A DNA stretch of 64,000 nt. It comes from Flavobacterium jejuense. Lineage in GTDB: Bacteria > Bacteroidota > Bacteroidia > Flavobacteriales > Flavobacteriaceae. The notes below the pieces were generated by a model that worked only from the letters and a program-made list of their open reading frames with translations, ran no database searches and had not been told where the DNA came from. The stretch spans positions 1 through 64,000 of the forward strand of contig NZ_VEVQ02000017.1 of NCBI RefSeq assembly GCF_006491595.2. Direction: 5' to 3'. The first letter of the stretch is position 1; every line of letters starts with the position of its first letter. Positions 55,167 through 63,525 of this stretch are shown here, piece by piece. Both the position numbers and the translations under genes were made by a program.

Positions 55167-55704
55167 CTAACTTTGAGGTCTAAAAACTACAACTTTTAGT
55201 TGATTTACTATTTTAAAAGGGTAGTCACTTATCAAGCGTTGAGAAAATGTTGTGGGTAGTATTTTATGTTTTTTCCTTTTTAATTTTTCTTGTAGCTCAA
55301 GATTTACCTTTCCATATATGTATTTGTCAATCCATATTTTAGCTTCCAATTTTAATACAGATTCAATATTATTCAAGTTTGCACCTTCATAATAATAATT
55401 CGCTCCAATATTTTCTAATTCCCACCATCCGTGATAAAGCAGATAAAAGTCCATAACTCGTTTGTCATAGTCATTATTAAGGCAAACTTGACTTAATAAT
55501 TTTAGATTTTTACGTATGGACTGATTTCATATTTTTCAATTGGTTCTGAAAAAGAGGCAAGCATCAGCACATTGTCAGTTTCCTTTCCTTCTCTAATTAA
55601 TTCGACTGCTCAATCAATAGCCAAGTTATAATCAAAAGGCTCTAAAGCTTTGTGACTCTGAATAAGTCTTACTATATCATTTTTTTTAGTTATTTTAACT
55701 TGTC
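55167..55704 (-). pseudogene. Broken gene of unknown function
   Basis: Minus-strand frame ...NDIVRLIQSHKALEPF then DYNLAID, TGA, AVELIREGKETDNVLMLASF is interrupted by an internal TGA. After SPYVK it needs a shift within an A-run (~55513) to continue as NLKLLSQVCLNNDYDKRVMDF...WWELENIGANYYYEG. The downstream 95-codon open piece (55167-55454) is its tail, probably altered at the end by repeat sequence. The family is not recognised. The disablements are plain, so no intact product is expected. Confidence 0.65.
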
Positions 55705-55792
55705 TCGTATAATAATAGTTGCGGATTAAAGCGGGCTATTTTTCGTTTAAGTAATTAAACCGCTATTATTTTTATGCAATGTTGTAAAAACG

Positions 55793-56971
55793 TTAATTTT
55801 CATTATTTACTACTAAGCCACTAAACGTATCGTTACCAGTTAAAAGTGTCGATGTTGCTACTTGATAATCGACATTGCTTGTTGACAAATTTACTTTAAC
55901 AAAATTAGGATCAGTATTGTTTCTAAAGCTTATGTACTCATTATTTTGTGAGTTATAAATAGCACCAACAGTAGTACCATTAGAAATAAAATCTGCTATA
56001 TAATTCAATTCGCCAGTTTGTGTGTTCAATGTAGCTAATTTACCTACATTCTCATGGTATATGTAGACTACTCCGTTTGGATCAATAGTTAACCCACTAA
56101 ACGTATCGTTACCAGTTAAAAGTGTCGATGTTGCTACTTGATAATCGACATTGCCTGTTGACAAATTTACTTTAACAAAATTAGGATCAGTATTGTTTCT
56201 AAAGCTTATGTACTCATTATTTTGTGAGCTATAAATAGCACTAACAGTAGTACCATTAGAAATAAAATCTGCTATATAATTCAATTCGCCAGTTTGTGTG
56301 TTCAATGTAGCCAATTTACCGACATTCTCATGGTATATGTAGACTACTCCGTTTGGGTCAATAGTTAACCCACTAAACGTATCGTTACCAGTTAAAAGTG
56401 TCGATGTTGCTACTTGATAATCGACATTGCCTGTTGACAAATTTACTTTAACAAAATTAGGATCAGTATTGTTTCTAAAGCTTATGTACTCATTATTTTG
56501 TGAGTTATAAATAGCACCAACAGTAGTACCATTAAAAATAAAATCTGCTATATAATTCAATTCGCCAGTTTGTGTGTTCAATGTAGCCAATTTACCTACA
56601 TTCTCATGGTATATGTAAGTTGTAGAAAAATCATTATCTTCTATTGTAATATTCCCTATTATACTTGTTTCATTATTGAATGTTAAAGTAATATTTCCAC
56701 TTACTGCATTTTGTGGGACTTCCACCTTTAAATTATTTGTATTTATTTCGGTGATATTTCCGATTACATTTTCAGAAAACGTAACTATGTAATTTTCATT
56801 AACTAAAAATCCGTTACCGTTAATTGTTAATATGCTCCCTTTTTCAATTGATTGAGTTGAAAGAGTAATATTCGTTGGTAATTTCGTATTATTTTGTTCA
56901 GTTGGAGAGCCGTCTTCAGAACAAGAAATAACTAAACTAAATAAAAGTAATAGTCCTAAAATTTTTCTCAT
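55793..56971 (-). CDS. Surface lipoprotein: IPT/TIG domain plus three near-identical propeller repeats
   Basis: 392 residues. Lipoprotein signal LLLLFSLVISC. An IPT/TIG Ig-like domain follows (residues ~33-115; PTNITLSTQSIEKGSILTINGNGFLVNENY). The remaining ~275 residues are three tandem 92-residue units, each beginning YIYHENVGKLATLNTQTGELNYI and containing EYISFRNNTDPNFVKVNLSTGNVDY. Each unit has the strands of two beta-propeller blades, so six blades in all. At the DNA level the unit is 276 bp and repeats differ at only a few positions. Likely a surface-binding protein; ligand unknown. Expressed from promoter P3. Confidence 0.75.
   Translation of the reverse strand: MRKILGLLLLFSLVISCSEDGSPTEQNNTKLPTNITLSTQSIEKGSILTINGNGFLVNENYIVTFSENVIGNITEINTNNLKVEVPQNAVSGNITLTFNNETSIIGNITIEDNDFSTTYIYHENVGKLATLNTQTGELNYIADFIFNGTTVGAIYNSQNNEYISFRNNTDPNFVKVNLSTGNVDYQVATSTLLTGNDTFSGLTIDPNGVVYIYHENVGKLATLNTQTGELNYIADFISNGTTVSAIYSSQNNEYISFRNNTDPNFVKVNLSTGNVDYQVATSTLLTGNDTFSGLTIDPNGVVYIYHENVGKLATLNTQTGELNYIADFISNGTTVGAIYNSQNNEYISFRNNTDPNFVKVNLSTSNVDYQVATSTLLTGNDTFSGLVVNNEN
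55821..56640. repeat. Three tandem 276-bp coding repeats
   Basis: The text CTAAACGTATCGTTACCAGT recurs at 55821, 56097 and 56373, exactly 276 bp apart; the third unit reaches ~56640. Differences between units are a handful of single bases, indicating recent duplication or gene conversion. 276 is a multiple of three, so gain or loss of a unit keeps the frame. Confidence 0.9.
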
Positions 56972-57076
56972 TTTTTTGTTTTTAATATTTTACAACTTGT
57001 ATATATGTGTCATAAAGGTGCACATATTTCACCATATTTGGATGTATATCTACAATTTTTTTATTGCATTTTTATG

Positions 57077-57123
57077 CAAATCTAAATAATTACCTACAAC
57101 TCCATACAGGTATTTCTACCTGT
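57077..57123 (-). promoter_or_regulatory. Shared operator-promoter, copy P3
   Basis: Perfect palindrome ACAGGTAGAAATACCTGT (complement of 57106-57123), 21 bases, then TAGATTTG (57077-57084). Leader to the lipoprotein gene ~98 bases. Upstream GGTTTCCTGTAAAAAAAC is shared with P1. Confidence 0.7.
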
Positions 57124-57200
57124 TTTTGTTGTTATTTTGTAAATGTAAAAAGAAGTTATTGTTGTTTTTTTACAGGAAACCGTAAGTAGAGAAAGTTTTT

Positions 57201-57617
57201 TTAATTTTCCTCATTCAATAGTTTTTGAAACCTCCAATCGGCAACTTTTCTAATTCTCATTATTCTGTCAGCTACCTCAGGGTTGTAGGAGCATCTTGAG
57301 GCATCAAACCCAATCCAATTAGGGAAATATTTTTTAGCCATTTCAAAAATTTGTTTGTCAAATTCTTTGGAACGCATAACCCCAACATCGTTTTTTGACC
57401 CCACAACTAATGTCATTCTATGATGAAGTACATGTTTAAAAGCATCGGCTAAAAGGTGATTAATCTCCCATAATCCCTCATCTTCCCAAAATATGGCTCC
57501 AGACATGACATCATATTTCATTTTTGGAGCACTGTTTTCCGATTTTGTAGGCAATTTACCTTTATGCATAATAGAGGCTCTCCAAAACAATAGTTTAAGG
57601 ATTAAATTTTTTAGCAT
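57201..57617 (-). CDS. Small protein of unknown function
   Basis: 138 residues, no signal peptide. Contains PKMKYDVMSGAIFWEDEGLWEINHLLADAFKHVLHHRMTLV-like text with several His and Trp residues, and WIGFDASRCSYNPEVADRIMRIRKVADWRF near the C-terminus. The family was not recognised. It stands upstream of the repeat lipoprotein gene on the same strand and has promoter copy P4. Confidence 0.6.
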   Translation of the reverse strand: MLKNLILKLLFWRASIMHKGKLPTKSENSAPKMKYDVMSGAIFWEDEGLWEINHLLADAFKHVLHHRMTLVVGSKNDVGVMRSKEFDKQIFEMAKKYFPNWIGFDASRCSYNPEVADRIMRIRKVADWRFQKLLNEEN

Positions 57618-57645
57618 TAATTATTTTTTATACACGACTTATTTA

Positions 57646-57693
57646 CAAATCTAAGCGAATACTTGCTAAATGGCAATAGGTATTGCTACTGGT
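57646..57693 (-). promoter_or_regulatory. Shared operator-promoter, degenerate copy P4
   Basis: ACCAGTAGCAATACCTAT (complement of 57676-57693) aligns with the P1/P3 palindrome at most positions; 22 bases later comes TAGATTTG (57646-57653). Leader to the 138-residue protein ~22 bases. Confidence 0.55.
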
Positions 57694-57717
57694 TATTAAA
57701 AAAAAGTTCTTAATACA

Positions 57718-57849
57718 CGTCACTTCGAGTTTTTTCAATGGAATGCAATGGAATTGAAAAAGTATCGAGAAGCTTAGTTTTCAGTAGACGAGTTCTCGAT
57801 ACACTGTTTACAAACTTGCTATTCGCATTTTATAGAAATCGAACTGACG
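57718..57849. mobile_element. MITE-like palindromic element, copy 2
   Basis: 132 bp closely similar to 52648-52783, with the same terminal text (CGTCACTTCGAGT ... TCGAACTGACG) and inner inverted pair. Non-coding. With promoter P4 and the terminator at 57996 it accounts for most of the gene-free stretch 57618-58038. Confidence 0.7.
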
Positions 57850-57995
57850 GATATGATGTCGTTTTGTTTTCTTTACACTATATCCATAAAATAATATTAG
57901 CTACTTTACACGTATTGGAACAATGAATATATTATTATCATTACCGTTACCATGTAAATGGAATGCTACCAACACTATTTATTACGAAAAACAAA

Positions 57996-58019
57996 AAAGC
58001 CTTGAATTTTCAAGGCTTT
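57996..58019 (-). terminator. Terminator of the large T9SS protein gene
   Basis: Perfect 10-bp stem AAAGCCTTGA / TCAAGGCTTT with a short loop, ending on the minus strand in TTTTTTGTTTTT, 20 bases after the stop codon. Confidence 0.82.
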
Positions 58020-58038
58020 ACTATATAAATTATTCCAA

Positions 58039-61000
58039 TTATTTCTTCAAAACTTTAAATCGTTTAACACCTTCTTCAGATTGAACAGTTATGAAGTAAA
58101 TACCCGCACTCAAACCTACCATATTCACACCAAAATTAGCAGTATTTGGAAGTTCAGTCATCAATAATTGTCCCGAAATAGTATAAACTTCAATTTTAGT
58201 CAAAAGGCTTCCTGTCACAGAATTAATATTTAAAACATCAACAACTGGATTTGGATAATAGTTTAGATCTATTTGATTAAAATCATCTACACCTAAAGTA
58301 TTATTATAGAGCTCAAAATCATCAACATAAAAAGTCGTTGGTATATTATCATTCACAGTACCGTTTGTAGCCCAAAATGCAAAACGAACATGTCCGGATG
58401 CTGGTAAATAATTAAAATTCACTATTTCACCTGTGTTCGAAATCGGTGTCTGACTATTCCATTCTTCCAAAATAGACCACGTTAGCCCATTGTTAGTTGA
58501 AAAATAAAGGACAACTCTATCGTCAGCATCCATAGTTGCCACATTGGTATTCCCCATTTCTGTAAGTGCGATTTTGAATTTCAACTTATCATTCGCATTC
58601 ATTTGATATTTAGGAGAAATCATCCACACTCCAGAGCTATTACCTGAACCTATTATATCTATTTTAGCAGATGTATTGTTCGGTGTATTGGCAAAATTAT
58701 CCACAATCTCCCAATTCATACCTCCAGATCTTTCAGTTAAAATCGTAAGATCATTAGTTGTTATTTCCCAACAAGTCTGATCAAATGTATCAAAATTAAA
58801 CACATAAGGAACTTCTTCTAGACAACTAAATCCATTAACAGCCGTTTCATCTCCAATAACAAAATTATCCAATCTAAAACCTCTGCTTGTAATCGATGCA
58901 CTAGCGGTATTACTAAAATACTTGAATCGAAAAACAACATTTGATTGATTTTGAAGAAAAGAGATATTCATCTTCGCTGTCAAAATTTTACCCGACAAAT
59001 CAAACCAACCAGGCTCATTATTCAAATCAGACAGTGTCTGATAATTTTGATACCAATTTACAGATGGACCGCTAGCTGTTGTAATCAGATTCCATGTTGT
59101 ACCTCCATCTATAGAATATTCCATATTCCCACCATCGGTGAAAGACTGTCCAATACACATATAATCAAAAGCCATAAACAACGGTTGTGTCTGACCTGTA
59201 AAATCAAACACAGGACTCTGAATATAATACATTGGCGTTAAATAACTCTGCCATGGTCCGTAAGCAACATACTCCGTTCTTAAAACACCATCATAAATGC
59301 GTGTATATAAATTTTCTTGAACAGCTTGTGGAATTCTTGTAACTACTCGATAATTATCGAGAACATTTGGGGATAGACCATTATAAGAATAGCCATGCCA
59401 ACCATTTATAACCGCTCCTTCAAAATTCTCTTGATAAGGAAAAACAGTTACTCCATTTAATTTTAAATCCCAAATACCTGTATTATTTGTTTCTATTGAT
59501 TCTGCATTAAGATTATTCCCATCTACTACATAAAGCAAATAAGAATAAGAGCTGAAATTTGCAGGAACTGCATATTCCAAACTCTTGTGATGTTTAAATT
59601 CAGGACGAATTTGTGGAATTGGAGCAGTTCCCAATAAGTAATCACCAGTATCTAAGGTAGCATCCGAAGACAAATAAAACTTTATATCTGTTGCATTACT
59701 TATGTAATTGCCATTATTCTTAATATCGATAGAAAAATTAATTTTTTCAGATAATGAGCTCAAATACATATCTTTACTGTAAGGTACCGTTAAATCAATT
59801 GTTGCTTCAGAAATTGAAAAATTGTCCAACAAAAAACCTTCACCTGCGTAATTTGGATAGTTATTATTTGCATTATCAAACTTAGTAACATTAAATCTAA
59901 ACCTGATATTTTCATAGTCCTTTAGTTGAGGTATGTTTATAGCATAATGGGAATTCCTGTCAACATCTCTAGAATTATAATATTCTTGTGTACTCAAAAC
60001 ACTTTCATGACTGCTAAACATAAGCTCAGTACCAAATGCCTGATAATCTTCATCTAAACCAGTATTTTCATTATATTTCATAGATTTCGACCATTTAGTA
60101 TACGAGTCATTTATTGGCGTAAGAATTTGCCAGGTAGCACCATTATCTATAGAGTAACTTAAATTAATCGCTCCTGTTCTATAGTATTTTGTATCAGTAA
60201 TCATGTCGAACTCTAAAACCGGATTAACACTTTGCGACAAATCGAAAACGGGTGTATAAAGGTGCATTCTACTTAAACTAGAAAGAATGCCATTTGCGTT
60301 AGTAATCCATGCCTTAGTCCCAGAAAATGCAGTATTTAAATTTTGTCCATTAGGAACAGTAAGTGCCCAATCATCATTTCCTAAACTTTTATCATGAACC
60401 CAATGCTGAGCTTGTGTCTCAAAATCATTGAAATACGGAAAACCTTGAGTTGGTGTTTGTTCCATCTTAATAAAACCAATATTGTTAGTCTCAAAAATCT
60501 CATCAACCTGATTACTCGCATCTAGACTATAAATGATATAATACTCGCCTGCTTGTTGTGTGGGCTTAGTAAATGTAAATTGCTCCCATTGACCTGTTTC
60601 TGCTGTCACATCTGTATAGGTCTGCTGTCCTAATAAGACATCGGAAGCATCCAGATTCTGATCGTTAGACCAATAAAAAGAGGTGGTAGAAACCCCAGTA
60701 TTTACTTTTCCACTATTAGTAAGATAATATTTGATTTCACCTGAAGCTAGCTGAGAAACAGTAAATCTATTATTAAAATCAATTCTTTCTATTGTTAAAT
60801 CAGCTTTTGCTGGGCCAATATATAAATCATCAAAAACAATCCCTTCAGGTTTTTCATAATTTGTTGAGAATGTTATTCGGAATCGAATGTTTTCTGAGGA
60901 AGCCATTGCAGCTGGTATTGGAATGTTTACAAATTCCCACTCGTCCGAAGCGTTTTCTGGAATAGTGTATAAAAGCTGCCAATAATCGCCACATCCTGAA

Positions 61001-62250
61001 ATATATTGTACATTGTAGAAATTACCATAAGCCCCAATTCCACTACTGCTATAATGATCTTTAAACCAAAAACTTAAATACAACGGATCCGTTAAGGAAC
61101 TTAAATTAAAATAAGGAGACTCTACCCATTGACCTGTAGACTCTGGTATATTTTCATTCACCGTTCCGCTCGTGTGCCATGCATAATTACCAGAATGTGT
61201 TCCTTCTATATGATGCCTAGTTCCTTCTCCAAGTCCCCAAATCATAGGGGTTGTACTTGTTGGATGCTGTGTAGCTTTCCAGTTTTGTTGATTCGATTCA
61301 AAATCATCAAAGAAGGGAAGGCTATAAATTGGTTTTACTAGTAATGATGCATACGACACGTTATCAGATTCATTATTTTCAGTAACTACATTATTAAAAT
61401 CGTGAACATACAAAATATAATATTGTCCCGGAGTTAAAGAAGATGGCGTTGGAATAATCTTTTCCCAGTTCGAAACTGTTGTCAATATATTTGAAGCTTT
61501 TTCATCCAAATAGGTATCCCCTGCATCCAAAACAGTATCTGTAGACAAATAGTATTTTGTAGTTACATTAAAATAGGTTGTATACTGATTATTAAAATTA
61601 AGTGTACTAACAACTTTAATTTCTGGACAAAGCGGTGAAATTTCAATAGTAGTACCCTGAGAAGCCCAAATATTATAATATTCTGGAGCAATTGAAAAAT
61701 CGTCAATAACCCAACCAAAACCATTGCAATAAGAATAGGTTGCAAAACGGAATCTAAATTTTACATTTGCATTCCCTTGTAAAGAAGAAAGGTTAATTGC
61801 CGAAACAGTACTATAACCTGATGATGAGTAGTTAAAACCGCCACCAGATTGCCAGTTTTTTTTTAAAGTTGTCGTTGGATTTAACAATTGCCAGGTTACT
61901 CCATTATCAATAGAGAAATCTAAATAAAAACTAGAAGAATTTATATTGCTTGTATGCTTAAACGAAAGTACATACGGGAGCGCTGCATTGGTTAAATCAA
62001 ATGAAGGTGATTCCAAAACCCTAACAGAACTAGTTGTAGGTGTGCCCCGAAGTTTAGTCTCCCAAGCTAGATTATTAGGATTGCTTTCTAATGAAGCTAA
62101 ACCATATTCCCAATCATCAGTTCCAGAAATTGCATAATGATTCCAACCTGTCAACGCATTAACATTATTGAAATTATTTACATAAGGTAGTGTTTCTTGC
62201 GAATGGGACGTAAAACCAATAAGCAGCAAAAGGAGTAAAATTCTTTTCAT
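58039..62250 (-). CDS. Giant T9SS-secreted protein with alternating jelly-roll and CARDB domains
   Basis: About 1403 residues. The ATG at 62250 starts the signal peptide (MKRILLLLLLIGFTSHSQ); the ATG at 62283 adds eleven residues. MAM/choice-of-anchor J-like domains (YVNNFNNVNALTGWNH, FFDDFESNQQNWKAT, YFNDFETQAQHWVHD, YQENFEGAVINGWHG, VFNFDTFDQTCWEI; repeated ...SIDNGVTWQLLNPT..., ...DDFSI...) alternate with CARDB-like domains (YYLSTDTVLDAGDTYL, FYWSNDQNLDASDVLLG, FYLSSDATLDTGDYLLG). The C-terminus is a type A T9SS domain (NYYPNPVVDVLNIN ... KRFKVLKK). Likely an adhesin or filament-like surface protein. A minus-strand TACATTTG (62281-62288) gives a ~24-base leader. Confidence 0.88.
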   Translation of the reverse strand: MKRILLLLLLIGFTSHSQETLPYVNNFNNVNALTGWNHYAISGTDDWEYGLASLESNPNNLAWETKLRGTPTTSSVRVLESPSFDLTNAALPYVLSFKHTSNINSSSFYLDFSIDNGVTWQLLNPTTTLKKNWQSGGGFNYSSSGYSTVSAINLSSLQGNANVKFRFRFATYSYCNGFGWVIDDFSIAPEYYNIWASQGTTIEISPLCPEIKVVSTLNFNNQYTTYFNVTTKYYLSTDTVLDAGDTYLDEKASNILTTVSNWEKIIPTPSSLTPGQYYILYVHDFNNVVTENNESDNVSYASLLVKPIYSLPFFDDFESNQQNWKATQHPTSTTPMIWGLGEGTRHHIEGTHSGNYAWHTSGTVNENIPESTGQWVESPYFNLSSLTDPLYLSFWFKDHYSSSGIGAYGNFYNVQYISGCGDYWQLLYTIPENASDEWEFVNIPIPAAMASSENIRFRITFSTNYEKPEGIVFDDLYIGPAKADLTIERIDFNNRFTVSQLASGEIKYYLTNSGKVNTGVSTTSFYWSNDQNLDASDVLLGQQTYTDVTAETGQWEQFTFTKPTQQAGEYYIIYSLDASNQVDEIFETNNIGFIKMEQTPTQGFPYFNDFETQAQHWVHDKSLGNDDWALTVPNGQNLNTAFSGTKAWITNANGILSSLSRMHLYTPVFDLSQSVNPVLEFDMITDTKYYRTGAINLSYSIDNGATWQILTPINDSYTKWSKSMKYNENTGLDEDYQAFGTELMFSSHESVLSTQEYYNSRDVDRNSHYAINIPQLKDYENIRFRFNVTKFDNANNNYPNYAGEGFLLDNFSISEATIDLTVPYSKDMYLSSLSEKINFSIDIKNNGNYISNATDIKFYLSSDATLDTGDYLLGTAPIPQIRPEFKHHKSLEYAVPANFSSYSYLLYVVDGNNLNAESIETNNTGIWDLKLNGVTVFPYQENFEGAVINGWHGYSYNGLSPNVLDNYRVVTRIPQAVQENLYTRIYDGVLRTEYVAYGPWQSYLTPMYYIQSPVFDFTGQTQPLFMAFDYMCIGQSFTDGGNMEYSIDGGTTWNLITTASGPSVNWYQNYQTLSDLNNEPGWFDLSGKILTAKMNISFLQNQSNVVFRFKYFSNTASASITSRGFRLDNFVIGDETAVNGFSCLEEVPYVFNFDTFDQTCWEITTNDLTILTERSGGMNWEIVDNFANTPNNTSAKIDIIGSGNSSGVWMISPKYQMNANDKLKFKIALTEMGNTNVATMDADDRVVLYFSTNNGLTWSILEEWNSQTPISNTGEIVNFNYLPASGHVRFAFWATNGTVNDNIPTTFYVDDFELYNNTLGVDDFNQIDLNYYPNPVVDVLNINSVTGSLLTKIEVYTISGQLLMTELPNTANFGVNMVGLSAGIYFITVQSEEGVKRFKVLKK

Positions 62251-62280
62251 AGTAATTGAAAAATACAGTTTATAAGTTTG

Positions 62281-62288
62281 CAAATGTA
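62281..62288 (-). promoter_or_regulatory. -7 box of the giant T9SS protein gene
   Basis: TACATTTG on the minus strand fits TAnnTTTG; initiation near 62274 supports the ATG at 62250 and argues against the ATG at 62283. Confidence 0.55.
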
Positions 62289-62428
62289 ATTATAATTTAT
62301 TTATAAGTTTCGTCACTTAAAAGAGTAGTCGGAACTCTAGCAGGTCAGAATGTTGGTAAATATGGATAGTAAGCTGTAGTAGCGATTTTTTTTAGCATAA
62401 AAATTATACCTCGAACTGACGATTACAA

Positions 62429-63523
62429 TCACAACCTTCTCTTCCAAAAAGCACGCTCTTTCCACCTCGTTTCTGCTTGGTAAAAAATACTTTTGTGTTT
62501 TAAGTAGTGATGCCAAATTTGCTCCATTTGTTGAGTGTAGTTTTTTTGTAGTGCTTCAGTAAAACCATAGTGTAGGAGCAAGACTCGCAATTGCATCGCA
62601 CTGGCCATAGCATTGAACATGCCTTGTGAAGACAAAGGGTCAAAACTCAATGCTGCATCGCCTAGCGCTACCCATTGTTGTCCAGCTACTTGTTCTAATT
62701 TTGTAGAGTTAGCCGCAACAGTACCTTGAAAGCTAATAGTGCCTTTTTGTTCTTGTAGTAATTCTGAAATAACAGGATTTTCTTCTGCCAATTTCAAAAA
62801 AGAGACAGTCGTTTTTAATTCGTTTTTAGCCACTAAATCAGCATCGGTATGAAAAGCCACCACTCGTTTGTTCCTAGGGACAACGGAACTATACCACCAA
62901 CCGTTTGCACTAGCCGAAATGGTACCCATGGTATTGGTTTTGGTATTCGGTAACGTCACCCAACAAGCCACTAATTTGTCTTCAACTATACGTTTAATGC
63001 CTAAGCTTTTGGCAAAATGGGCTTGTCGTCCACTAGCATCAATTACAAAATCAGCAGAAATAGTGTAAGTTTGTAAAGGATCATCATTGGCTCTTAATTG
63101 TACTTTCCAATGGGAATCTTCATATGTGCTGCTATATAGTTTGGAACCCCATAAGCAATGCACTCCACGTGCTTCTGCGGTCTTTCTCAAATAGGTTTCA
63201 AAAGCTTGACGGTCCAAATTCTTAACAAAACCATCCGGATTTCTTAAATCGTCTACTAAATGCACTTGGTGGCTTCCCCAATAGGATTGCATGCCTACAC
63301 TTTTACGATACAAAGTCTCCATTTGATTTTCCATGCCTTCTAACAAGTCCAACTCTTTTAAAATGCGTTGCGTAGCAGGAGCTAAAGATTCTCCAATGCG
63401 TTCCATTGGTGCTAAAAGTTTGTCCACTAAAGTTACTTGATAGGTGTCTATCAAAGAAATGGCGGCAATGCAACCTGCAATGCCACCACCTATAATGAGT
63501 ATCTCTGTTTTTTCGGTTATCAA
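62429..63523 (-). CDS. FAD-dependent oxidoreductase, LodB/tryptophan-halogenase-like
   Basis: 364 residues. Rossmann motif IIGGGIAG (residues ~10-17), a GESLAPA segment (44-50), and the second FAD motif GDAALSFDPLSSQGMFNA (288-304), as in halogenase/LodB-type flavoproteins. The halogenase signature WxWxIP is not present (GWWYSSVVP, ~208-216, instead), so chlorination is unlikely. LodB-like proteins modify a partner enzyme; the gene two bases upstream encodes an unknown protein, a candidate partner. The last ~52 codons are duplicated at 54609-54766. Confidence 0.8.
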   Translation of the reverse strand: MITEKTEILIIGGGIAGCIAAISLIDTYQVTLVDKLLAPMERIGESLAPATQRILKELDLLEGMENQMETLYRKSVGMQSYWGSHQVHLVDDLRNPDGFVKNLDRQAFETYLRKTAEARGVHCLWGSKLYSSTYEDSHWKVQLRANDDPLQTYTISADFVIDASGRQAHFAKSLGIKRIVEDKLVACWVTLPNTKTNTMGTISASANGWWYSSVVPRNKRVVAFHTDADLVAKNELKTTVSFLKLAEENPVISELLQEQKGTISFQGTVAANSTKLEQVAGQQWVALGDAALSFDPLSSQGMFNAMASAMQLRVLLLHYGFTEALQKNYTQQMEQIWHHYLKHKSIFYQAETRWKERAFWKRRL

Positions 63524-63525
63524 AC

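Noticed and set aside
62429..63523. Flavin-dependent halogenase
   Set aside because: The WxWxIP motif is missing; the corresponding segment reads GWWYSSVVP.
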